From Methylacidiphilaceae bacterium (GTDB lineage: Bacteria > Verrucomicrobiota > Verrucomicrobiia > Methylacidiphilales > Methylacidiphilaceae), in the NCBI GenBank assembly GCA_028687155.1, contig JAQUAR010000108.1, positions 1 to 6,088 on the forward strand: a DNA stretch of 6,088 nt, given 5' to 3'. This document shows, one piece after another, positions 1 through 5,632 of this stretch. Made by a program: the position numbers and the translations under genes. The notes under the pieces were generated by a model. The model saw nothing but the letters and a program-made list of their open reading frames with translations. It did no database searches and was not told the origin of the DNA. How positions within the stretch are numbered: position 1 is the stretch's first letter; each line of letters opens with the position of its first letter.

Positions 1-2
1 CC

Positions 3-197
3 GCTACGCGGCGTCGTGAACCGTCGGAAATCCTCGGCTGGTCTGCCTATATGGAGGTGCGTGCTCCCGGGGACGCCGAATCGCACCAGGTCTTTGCCGA
101 AACTCTCGCCAAGCCCGCCCCCGCCAGGGAAGACATCGCCAGCTGGTTCGACCTCCTCGATCTCGACGACCATGTCTCCTTCGGCGGAAGAGCTTGA
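3..197 (+). CDS. C-terminal 64 residues of an unidentified protein (5' end outside window)
   Basis: Reading from base 3 gives an open frame into the window that ends at TGA 195-197. It has no need of an internal start and uses mostly G or C in third positions, like the recognised genes here. The peptide is mixed and acidic, with a helix-like end containing SWFDLLDLDDHVSFGG, and it looks like a soluble protein C-terminus. I do not recognise the family and assign no function. Its stop lies 21 bases before the stop of the convergent VOC-Nudix gene, a tight tail-to-tail spacing that supports it being real. The competing frames here give Pro/Ser/Arg-rich translations typical of shadow ORFs. Confidence is limited by the short visible length. 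Confidence 0.55.
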   Translation, partial: ATRRREPSEILGWSAYMEVRAPGDAESHQVFAETLAKPAPAREDIASWFDLLDLDDHVSFGGRA

Positions 198-218
198 GCG
201 GTTCGAGCCTGCATCCCA

Positions 219-1184
219 CTAGCCGGCGAACCGAACGAGCAGCCGGTGCAGGAGATCCCGATCCGCGCCCGGGGCGGCACCGGATTGGGGGGAAGCCCAC
301 TTCTCGTCGAGGAACCGGCAGGCCGCCCGAATCATCTCGCGATGATCAAAGGCGAGCAAAGGCAGGTCGACTACCGGGAACCAGCGCACCTCGGCGGCAT
401 CGCTTCCCGCAGCGGCATCGACCAGAGCCGGGCCCACCCAGGCTGCATGCGCAACGCTGACGACGGGCCCTCGCGGATCGCGCCCGGGCTTCCCGAAGAC
501 GGCGACTTCCCAAAGAGGAATCCCCGCTACTCCCGTCTCCTCCGCGAGTTCCCGGGCCGCCGCGGTGCGCGGCTCCTCCCCCGCCTCGACGAAGCCGCCG
601 GGTAGAGCCCAGGAGCCCGCATAGGGAGGATTCCTCCGCTGGATCAAGAGCACGGCGACCTCTCCTTCCCGGACGCCGAGCAGGACCGCGTCGGCGGTCA
701 GGGCAAAGCGGGCGATCTCTGGCCGAAGACCCGGGGAGGCGGGAGGCCCGCCTTGGGGTGCGACACGCTCCGCCTCGTCTCGAAAGGTAATCCCGGCCTT
801 CTGCACCTCACGGTAGGGCAAGAGCCAGACGAGCGACTCATCGTGGAGATCGACCACTTGGATCTGATTCCCCCACGGGTCCCGAAAATCGCAGCGAAAG
901 CCGGGAATGAGCGAGAGGCCATACTTCCGGGTGATCTTCTCCCGGACCTGCGCCAGCTGCTCTTCGTCTCGGACCATGATGCCGAAGTGACGTCGCTGGT
1001 CCGGCCGGACCTCGGGAACCACGAAGAGGGCGAGAAACTGGTGCTCGCCGAGCGCGAAGAAGGCATCGCCCTCCCCTTGATCGAGCAGCCGAAGTCCGAA
1101 GAGATCCTGATAGAAAGCGATCGCCTCTTCCCGGTTGCCCACCTCGATTGCGACATGATTGCACCCGTAGACCTGGACGCTCAT
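219..1184 (-). CDS. VOC (glyoxalase-fold) / Nudix hydrolase fusion protein
   Basis: The protein has 321 residues from ATG 1184, in two domains. Residues about 4-125 form a vicinal-oxygen-chelate half-glyoxalase unit: GCNHVAIEVGN at the first strand, AIAFYQDLFGLRLL, HFGIMV, then DPWGNQIQVVDL. His10 and His66 sit where VOC metal ligands usually lie, but the usual acidic ligand after the GN turn is Gln109. Residues about 160-290 are a Nudix hydrolase with a perfect box running from G197 through E203 to R211-E212, E215-E216 and G218, preceded by SWALPGG and followed by the FGKPGRDPRGPVVSVAH segment seen in ADP-ribose pyrophosphatase-like members. The Nudix half probably hydrolyses a nucleoside diphosphate derivative; the VOC ligand is unknown. 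A GTG at 1241 would add 19 residues and leave only 15 bases after dtd. I prefer ATG 1184 because the VOC fold begins just after it, although neither start has a strong ribosome site. It is likely co-transcribed with dtd. Confidence 0.88.
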   Translation of the reverse strand: MSVQVYGCNHVAIEVGNREEAIAFYQDLFGLRLLDQGEGDAFFALGEHQFLALFVVPEVRPDQRRHFGIMVRDEEQLAQVREKITRKYGLSLIPGFRCDFRDPWGNQIQVVDLHDESLVWLLPYREVQKAGITFRDEAERVAPQGGPPASPGLRPEIARFALTADAVLLGVREGEVAVLLIQRRNPPYAGSWALPGGFVEAGEEPRTAAARELAEETGVAGIPLWEVAVFGKPGRDPRGPVVSVAHAAWVGPALVDAAAGSDAAEVRWFPVVDLPLLAFDHREMIRAACRFLDEKWASPQSGAAPGADRDLLHRLLVRFAG

Positions 1185-1256
1185 AGAGCAATCTTCGGCA
1201 AGCCCGTCACGAAGCGCAATCCGATTCGTCGCTTGGGACACGCCAGCCGGATGCGG

Positions 1257-1715
1257 CTATTCCGGCGGCTCCTGCGCGCCCGCGCGCAGCCAAAAGGTCA
1301 CCGGCCCCGCATTGACCAGAGCCACGTCCATCTCGGCTCCGAAGACGCCGCTGGCCACCGTTTCGTGCCGTTCCCGAGCCCTTTGGACCAGATAATGGAA
1401 GAGCCTATTGCCTACTTCCGGAGCGGCGGCCGGGGAAAAGCTCGGGCGAGTTCCCTTTCGGGTATCGGCCGCCAAGGTAAACTGGGGCACCAGGAGGAGT
1501 CCTCCGCCGACCTCGCGGAGGGAACAACCCATCCGCCCGGCTTCGTCCGGGAAAATCCGGTAGCCGAGCATCCGCTCCAGGAGCTTTTCCGCCGCGGCCT
1601 CTCGGTCTCCTCGCTCGACGGCAACGAGGCTAAGAAGCCCGATCCCGATCTCGGCGACCGGTTGTCCCCCCACCGAGACACGGGCCTCCCGCACTCGTTG
1701 AATCAACGCAATCAT
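1257..1715 (-). CDS. dtd: D-aminoacyl-tRNA deacylase
   Basis: Dtd is a cytoplasmic dimer that hydrolyses the ester bond of D-aminoacyl-tRNAs (and glycine mischarged on tRNA-Ala), freeing the tRNA and keeping D-residues out of proteins. The 152-residue length is close to the family norm of about 145. Hallmarks are the N-terminus [27 protein letters not shown] at 51-62, the [16 protein letters not shown] block at 78-93, and the C-terminal NAGPVTFWL with the Gly-Pro that enforces chirality. The family's usual SQFTL motif reads PQFTL here: the codon is CCC, so Pro77 replaces serine. The start is ATG 1715, with a purine-rich GAGAGAGCGAGGAA just upstream. The VOC-Nudix gene follows on the same strand, and the divergent 160-bp region separates dtd from the RiPP precursor gene. 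Confidence 0.97.
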   Translation of the reverse strand: MIALIQRVREARVSVGGQPVAEIGIGLLSLVAVERGDREAAAEKLLERMLGYRIFPDEAGRMGCSLREVGGGLLLVPQFTLAADTRKGTRPSFSPAAAPEVGNRLFHYLVQRARERHETVASGVFGAEMDVALVNAGPVTFWLRAGAQEPPE

Positions 1716-1817
1716 TTCCTCGCTCTCTCGCCGTCTTCCGCGGCAAGGATTGCCAGGAAATTAGCTTGCCAGCAGTCCGCTTCGAAAGTAAACGGGTCTA
1801 AAAGGTTCAATCGGCCA

Positions 1818-1834
1818 CGGCCTACCGAAGGCCG
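1818..1834 (+). other. GC-rich hairpin in the predicted leader of the RiPP precursor mRNA
   Basis: CGGCCT, a five-base loop ACCGA and AGGCCG form a perfect 6-bp stem that ends 26 bases before the ribosome-binding site. No T-run follows, so it does not look like a terminator. If transcription starts near 1800-1806 it would cap the 5' end of the message, a position where hairpins often protect mRNA from decay. That role is inferred. Confidence 0.35.
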
Positions 1835-1860
1835 GGAGCTGTTGCGCCGTCCACTCACCC

Positions 1861-1867
1861 AAGGAGG
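1861..1867 (+). promoter_or_regulatory. Strong Shine-Dalgarno of the RiPP precursor gene
   Basis: AAGGAGG lies 8 bases before ATG 1876 and is by far the best ribosome-binding site in the window. It fixes the start of the short gene and suggests high translation, as expected for a precursor peptide needed in excess over its modifying enzyme. Confidence 0.85.
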
Positions 1868-1875
1868 AAAACAAG

Positions 1876-2097
1876 ATGAAGCATCGTAGCGTTGCTCTGC
1901 TGACGGCCGTCGCCTTTGCCGGCCTACTGGCGGGATCGGCTCTTCGAGCCAGCGGAGCGGATCTCACCGCAGAATCGGGAAGCCCCCATGCCAAGATGAC
2001 GTCCGAAAAGGGAAGCTGCAGCCAGTGCAGCGGAAAGAAAGAAAAGAAAAAGAAGAAAAAGAAGAGCAAAGAGGGAGAGTCGGCCGAGCAGCAGTAA
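1876..2097 (+). CDS. Bufferin-like RiPP precursor: signal peptide, CxxC core, polylysine tail
   Basis: This is a 73-residue secreted peptide. Residues 1-28 look like a Sec signal peptide: KHR start, hydrophobic ALLTAVAFAGLLAG, and a possible cleavage after SGA at about residue 28. The mature part of about 45 residues has only two cysteines, Cys48 and Cys51, in EKGSCSQCSGKK, then ten lysines within residues 54-65 and a polar tail ending in AEQQ. No lipobox is visible. In bufferin systems the gene before a DUF692 enzyme encodes a signal-bearing precursor whose cysteines are converted to thiooxazoles and which binds copper in the periplasm. Position, signal peptide and Cys spacing fit that role. 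The peptide is shorter in Cys content than DUF2282-type BufA1 and more like the small Lys/Gly/Cys type. Its ten-lysine tail is unusual. An intrinsic terminator lies 38 bases after the stop. The modification and metal are inferred; it could instead be an unmodified basic periplasmic peptide. Confidence 0.8.
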   Translation: MKHRSVALLTAVAFAGLLAGSALRASGADLTAESGSPHAKMTSEKGSCSQCSGKKEKKKKKKKSKEGESAEQQ

Positions 2098-2134
2098 GGC
2101 CTCCTTTTGCCTGTTACTCGCAATTCGTTTTCTC

Positions 2135-2170
2135 GAAGGCAGGCGGGGCAACTCGCCTGCCTTCCTTTTT
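2135..2170 (+). terminator. Intrinsic terminator between precursor gene and bufB
   Basis: A perfect 11-bp stem pairs GAAGGCAGGCG (2135-2145) with CGCCTGCCTTC (2154-2164), with an 8-base loop, followed by CTTTTT (2165-2170). It lies after the precursor stop and 28 bases before the bufB start, so it should end most precursor transcripts and let only a fraction read into bufBC, giving a high precursor-to-enzyme ratio. Alternatively bufB has its own promoter, but I see none in the short gap. Confidence 0.88.
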
Positions 2171-2197
2171 CGCAAGGACCATCCCCCTCTTGCGCCT

Positions 2198-3046
2198 ATG
2201 CCCAGCAACCCATTTAACGCATTCTCCGAATACGGCATCGGCGTCGGGCTCCGTGTTCCCCACTATGACGAGATCCTGCGCAAGAAGCCGGTGGTCGACT
2301 GGTTCGAACTTCTTGCGGAAAACTTCCTGGCCGAAGGGGGCAGGCAGCGGGAAGTTCTCGACCAAGTCCTTGAACAGTACCGGGTCGTCCTTCACAGTGT
2401 CGGCCTCTACTTCGGCTCCGCCGAGCCGCTCGACCGCTGCCACCTCCGGAAGCTCAAGGCGCTGGTTCGCCGCACGGGGTCGCCCTGGCTCTCCGACCAC
2501 CTCTGTTGGGGGAGCGCCGACGGGCGGTTTAGCCACGACCTGCTTCCCATGCCCTTTACGATGGCCGCCGCCCGCCATACCGCCGCAAAGATCCGCCAGG
2601 CGGCGGATTTTCTCGAAGTCCCGGTCTCCGTAGAAAACATCAGCAGTTACGCGGAGTGGACGGCCTCCACCATGACCGAATGGGAGTTCCTTTCGGAAGT
2701 CGCGGAACAGGCGGATTGCGGGATATTGCTGGACGTCAACAATATCTACATTGTGAGCGAGAACCACGGCTTTGACCCTCGCGCTTATCTCAACCAGATT
2801 CCGCACGATCGAGTCTCCCAGATCCACATCGGGGGCCACAGCCGATTGGCCACCCATATCCTCGACACCCACGATCAACCGGTCGCCGGTCCTGTCTGGC
2901 AGCTCTACGGCTATGCCGTCGGCAAGCTTGGAGCCACCCCCACCCTACTCGAGTGGGACGACCGGATCCCGCCTTTTGAAGAAGTCCATCGTGAAGCCCG
3001 AAAAGCCAATCGCTTCCTTGCCCAGCTCGCCTCGACCCACCCCTAA
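2198..3046 (+). CDS. bufB: DUF692 / MNIO peptide-modifying oxidase (BufB-like)
   Basis: The protein has 282 residues, the usual size for DUF692 (multinuclear non-heme iron-dependent oxidases, MbnB/BufB/TglH relatives). These TIM-barrel enzymes hold two or three irons and rework cysteines of a peptide using O2; in bufferins the product is a 5-thiooxazole. Family blocks appear in order: GVGLRVPHYDEIL (15-27), WFELLAENF (35-43), HSVGLYFGS (66-74), SDHLCW (99-104), DLLPMPFT (114-121), VENISSY (145-151), LLDVNNIYI (177-185), HIGGH (210-214), DTHDQPV (223-229), VWQLY (233-237) and LLEWDD (250-255). The conserved His, Asp, Asn and Glu metal-site residues look intact. ATG 2198 has no good Shine-Dalgarno (AAGGA is about 19 bases away), in contrast to the precursor, so lower expression is likely. 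The bufC-like gene follows almost at once. Its real substrate is presumably the upstream peptide. Confidence 0.94.
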   Translation: MPSNPFNAFSEYGIGVGLRVPHYDEILRKKPVVDWFELLAENFLAEGGRQREVLDQVLEQYRVVLHSVGLYFGSAEPLDRCHLRKLKALVRRTGSPWLSDHLCWGSADGRFSHDLLPMPFTMAAARHTAAKIRQAADFLEVPVSVENISSYAEWTASTMTEWEFLSEVAEQADCGILLDVNNIYIVSENHGFDPRAYLNQIPHDRVSQIHIGGHSRLATHILDTHDQPVAGPVWQLYGYAVGKLGATPTLLEWDDRIPPFEEVHREARKANRFLAQLASTHP

Positions 3047-3053
3047 GGCAAGC

Positions 3054-3959
3054 TTGCCCAAGGCGGATAGCGTCGAAGGACTGCGCGCGCTTCAGCACCT
3101 CCTCTACTCCTGCATCACCCGGCCGCCCGGCCCGGAAGACGGGAGGCAGACCAAGGGCGATCCCGGAGAGGGGATGGCCTCCTTGGCGGCCCAGCTCATC
3201 CGGCCTTCCGCAACGCTGAACCCCTTTGATCGGCTCGAGATCTACCATCGCCAATACTGGCTCCGTCTCCGGGAGGCCCTTTTCCAAGACTTTCCGGGTC
3301 TCGAAACCCTTCTGGGATCCGAGCGGTTCCGCAGGCTCCTCGAAGCCTATCTCCTCCGCTACCCGCCCACCTCACCGATGCTCCGGGAGCTAGGCTCCCG
3401 GCTCCCCCGCTTCCTGCGGGAAGAACCCGATCGGGCGGCTCCCTACCCGCGCCGGCTCCTCCTCGACCTTGCCCGGTTCGAATGGGCCAAGATCGTCGCC
3501 TTTTACGCCCCGGAACATCCGCTCCCCCGAGAGGAGAGGACGACTCCACAGACCTGTCTTTTCCTCCAGCCTCACCTTGTTCTTCTCGACCTCCACTACC
3601 CTGTCGAGCGCTGGACGCCGGAGACCCGCTTGCCTTCGGCCCTAGCGGAGGGCGCACCGGCGGGGCATACCCATCCACCCAAAAGTGGAGAATCTCGGGT
3701 CTCTCCCGCGCGGCCCCGAATCGTCCTCCATCGACAGGGCCAGACCGTCTACCACAAGATCCTTCCGCGTGAGGCCTTCTTCCTCCTCCGCTCCTTTTCC
3801 AAGGGATCTTCCCTTCTCCAAGCCTGCAACCAGACAGCCGAGAAGTTTCCCGATCTGCCTCCCGGCCACTACCAAGAGTGGTTCCGCGAGTGGGCCTCCC
3901 TCGGCTGGTTGACGACCCAGCCCCGTTCCCGCTCTCGATCGGCAGGCCGGAGTTCTTGA
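3054..3959 (+). CDS. bufC: DUF2063 partner protein of the MNIO enzyme (BufC-like)
   Basis: BufC/HvfC-type proteins bind the precursor and pair with the DUF692 enzyme. The DUF2063 N-terminal helical domain is clear: ALQHLLYSCITRP (12-24), LNPFDRLEIYHRQYWLRL (55-72), LFQDFPGLETLLG (76-88), LEAYLLRYPPTSPMLRELG (96-114) and LPRFL, followed by LARFEWAKIVAFYAP (139-152). Residues about 160-290 fit the second domain with LHRQGQTVYHKILPREAFFLLRSF-type strands and helix, ending GHYQEWFREWASLGWL. The only ATG in frame (2772) would overlap bufB by 275 bases with a Ser/Pro-rich non-coding-like peptide. I choose TTG 3054, 8 bases after the bufB stop, with TAAGG (3044-3048) five bases upstream, giving 301 residues; TTG 3018 is an alternative. 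The overlap of ribosome site and stop codon suggests translational coupling. The Arg/Ser-rich last dozen residues look disordered. Confidence 0.85.
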   Translation: MPKADSVEGLRALQHLLYSCITRPPGPEDGRQTKGDPGEGMASLAAQLIRPSATLNPFDRLEIYHRQYWLRLREALFQDFPGLETLLGSERFRRLLEAYLLRYPPTSPMLRELGSRLPRFLREEPDRAAPYPRRLLLDLARFEWAKIVAFYAPEHPLPREERTTPQTCLFLQPHLVLLDLHYPVERWTPETRLPSALAEGAPAGHTHPPKSGESRVSPARPRIVLHRQGQTVYHKILPREAFFLLRSFSKGSSLLQACNQTAEKFPDLPPGHYQEWFREWASLGWLTTQPRSRSRSAGRSS

Positions 3960-4029
3960 CCTTCGAGGCCTCGTCTGCTTTGGTTTCCAAGAAGAGCCGG
4001 TCGGTCGCCCGTGCGGCGGCTCAACCCCG

Positions 4030-4575
4030 ATGAAGCCCCCCGAGTCGTCCATGCCGCGCTGGGAATGGGGACAGGGACTCGTGCAAAAAGCTCTTCTCCG
4101 CTTCTTTCGCATCGCGGTCGCCGCCGCATTCAATCTCATCATTCTCCTCCTGCTCCTCGGCCTGGGGGTCGAAATCGCCCGGAGCCTTTGGGAGCTCGCT
4201 CCCACCTTGGTCGGCTCAGGCAAGGGATGGAGTTTTCGAGATCTGGTTGGCAGAACTCTCTCCCTCGTCGTGCTCCTCGAGTTGCTGCGCGCCTTCGTCG
4301 AATACTTCCAGTTCGACCGGATCCGGCTTCACGTCCTCTTGGAAGCCGCGGCAGCCTTCGTCCTGCGGGAGTTGATGCTCTCGCTCTTCGATGAGAAGAT
4401 CTCCGGCATCAACGTCTTGATCTGGAGTGTCGCCGTCGTGGTCCTCGTCCTGGGACGGACCATCGCCCTCCTGTCCCCTCCGACTCCCGGCACGCACCCG
4501 AAGCAGCGACTGCTCGGAGTCCTGGGGAAGGAACCGGAGGAGGTCCAATCGCCACCCGCAGGAGAACGCTTGTGA
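4030..4575 (+). CDS. PsiE-family four-helix membrane protein
   Basis: This is a 181-residue inner-membrane protein with four predicted helices: about 26-48 (very Leu/Ile/Val rich), 74-92, 100-118 and 127-147. The block LLELLRAFVEYFQFDRIRLHV (83-102), then LEAAAAFVLRELM, matches the conserved core of the PsiE family (phosphate-starvation-inducible protein E), whose biochemical role is not established. It follows bufC by 70 bases on the same strand with no terminator visible between them, so it may be the last gene of that operon. Bufferin operons often end with a DoxX-type BufD; this four-helix protein takes that place but is not DoxX by sequence. The start is uncertain: ATG 4030 lacks a good ribosome site, and ATG 4051 or GTG 4081 (with GGACAGGGA upstream) would still keep all four helices. 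A basic, Pro-rich cytoplasmic tail follows residue 148. Confidence 0.8.
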   Translation: MKPPESSMPRWEWGQGLVQKALLRFFRIAVAAAFNLIILLLLLGLGVEIARSLWELAPTLVGSGKGWSFRDLVGRTLSLVVLLELLRAFVEYFQFDRIRLHVLLEAAAAFVLRELMLSLFDEKISGINVLIWSVAVVVLVLGRTIALLSPPTPGTHPKQRLLGVLGKEPEEVQSPPAGERL

Positions 4576-4585
4576 GAGAGGCGGA

Positions 4586-5632
4586 CTAACAGATTCGGGG
4601 GAGCTGCTCTCCGGGGAGGAGAGGAAGCGGACGCTTGCCGCCAATTGCACTCCGGAGGAGCACCTTGCCCGGGTGCTCTTCGCCTACTGTGCCGATGGCT
4701 GCGGCCTTGGGCCAGCCGCTATGCCTAAGCTCGGCGAGGGCCTCTTCTGCAATTTCCGGAGCCACGATGGCGATGAACCGGCCCTCGTTTGCCACGTAGA
4801 GGGGATCCAAGCCGACGATCTCGCAGGCCGAGCCGACCTCTTCGTCCACGGGGATGCGCGCCTCGTCCACCTCGATCCCTTTGGATCCCTGCTGGGCGGC
4901 CTCCGCCAGCACGGTGGCCAATCCGCCTCGCGTCGCATCCCGAAGAAAGTGGACCTGGGTTCCGAACCGGTCGAGCAGGCGAACCACGGATTGATGGAGG
5001 GCGGCGGTGTCGCTTTCGATGCTCGATTCGAAGGCGAATCCTTCCCGAACGGAGAGGATCGCGATCCCATGGGCGCCCACCGGTCCATTGAGGAGGATCT
5101 GGTCCCCCGAGCTCATCCGCCGGGCCGAGACGGCGGCCTGCGGATGGAGATCCCCCACCCCGGTCGTATGGAGGAAGACCTGGTCGCCCTTGCCCCGCTC
5201 GACAACCTTGGTGTCTCCGGTCACGATCTCCACTAAGCACCGATCGGCCGCCTCCCGGACCGAACAGAGCACCCTCCAGAGGTCTTCGACGGGAAGCCCC
5301 TCCTCCAGGATCAGGCCGAGTGCCAGATAGCGCGGATAGGCGCCGCACATCGCCAGATCGTTTACCGTCCCATGGACCGCCAGCCGTCCGATATCTCCGC
5401 CGGGGAAGAAGATCGGCGACACGACGAAGCTGTCGGTCGTGATCGCGATGCGCCCTCCGGTGCTCACCACCGCCCCGTCGTGGCGCTCGGAGAGCGCCGG
5501 GTTGGCAAAGAGCCCGAAGAGGGGCTCGAGGAGCCTTTGCATCAGGATCCCTCCGCTCCCATGGCCCAGCTGGATTTCGGAGAAGTCGAGCTTCGGCAGA
5601 GGACAGGCCATCGCGGCGGGGACAGGGTTCAT
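4586..5632 (-). CDS. hypE: Carbamoyl dehydratase HypE, [NiFe]-hydrogenase maturation
   Basis: HypE receives a carbamoyl group from HypF on its C-terminal cysteine and dehydrates it with ATP to a thiocyanate, which is passed to the HypC-HypD complex as the CN ligand of the hydrogenase iron. The 348-residue sequence is full length. The ATP-binding PurM/AIR-synthase-like N-terminal half shows GHGSGG (23-28), TTDSFVVSP (65-73), GDIGRLAVHGTVNDLAMCG (79-97) and TGDTKVV (138-144). The second domain has GAHGIAIL (186-193), RDATRGGLATVL (231-242) and ANEGRF (281-286). The protein ends exactly in Pro-Arg-Ile-Cys, the family's acceptor tail, with Cys348 last. ATG 5632 overlaps the hypD stop by 4 bases (ATGA), and TGAGG lies seven bases upstream, so translation is coupled to hypD. 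The gene converges on the PsiE-family gene with a 10-base gap. Confidence 0.98.
   Translation of the reverse strand: MNPVPAAMACPLPKLDFSEIQLGHGSGGILMQRLLEPLFGLFANPALSERHDGAVVSTGGRIAITTDSFVVSPIFFPGGDIGRLAVHGTVNDLAMCGAYPRYLALGLILEEGLPVEDLWRVLCSVREAADRCLVEIVTGDTKVVERGKGDQVFLHTTGVGDLHPQAAVSARRMSSGDQILLNGPVGAHGIAILSVREGFAFESSIESDTAALHQSVVRLLDRFGTQVHFLRDATRGGLATVLAEAAQQGSKGIEVDEARIPVDEEVGSACEIVGLDPLYVANEGRFIAIVAPEIAEEALAELRHSGWPKAAAIGTVGEEHPGKVLLRSAIGGKRPLPLLPGEQLPRIC

Larger units (their letters stand above)
1716..1875. promoter_or_regulatory. Divergent intergenic region between dtd and the RiPP precursor gene
   Basis: These 160 bases separate two divergent starts and should hold both promoters. 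For the rightward gene, TTGCCA (1766-1771) lies 17 bases before TAAACG (1789-1794), a weak sigma-70-like pair; TCTAAA at 1797-1802 is another possible -10. I found no convincing leftward promoter. The heptamer TTGCCAG occurs twice, at 1750-1756 and 1766-1772, and the first copy also forms a small inverted repeat, GGCAA-gga-TTGCC (1742-1754). A hairpin lies at 1818-1834. The promoter assignment is inference. Confidence 0.35.

Noticed and set aside
753..1889. A 378-codon plus-strand open frame across the VOC-Nudix and dtd genes
   Set aside because: It lies antisense to two well-recognised protein families, shows no domain of its own, and is explained by the mirror of GC-rich codon usage.
2025..2633. 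Possible -1 frameshift at AAA-AAG lysine codons (2047-2052, 2056-2061) leading into a long alternative frame
   Set aside because: The -1 frame is open to 2633, but it runs through the terminator and then out of frame over bufB with no recognisable product. The slippery sites lack the full A-AAA-AAG heptamer.
2772..3053. ATG 2772 as the bufC start
   Set aside because: It would overlap the conserved C-terminal third of bufB by 275 bases, and the extra peptide is Ser/Pro/Thr-rich with no resemblance to DUF2063.
3960..4029. Terminator between bufC and the PsiE-family gene
   Set aside because: Only short GC-rich inverted repeats such as GAGGCCTC are present, without a following T-run.
4030..4394. 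Overlapping plus-strand frames within the PsiE-family gene
   Set aside because: They give Arg/Pro-rich translations, whereas the chosen frame gives four clear membrane helices and the PsiE core.
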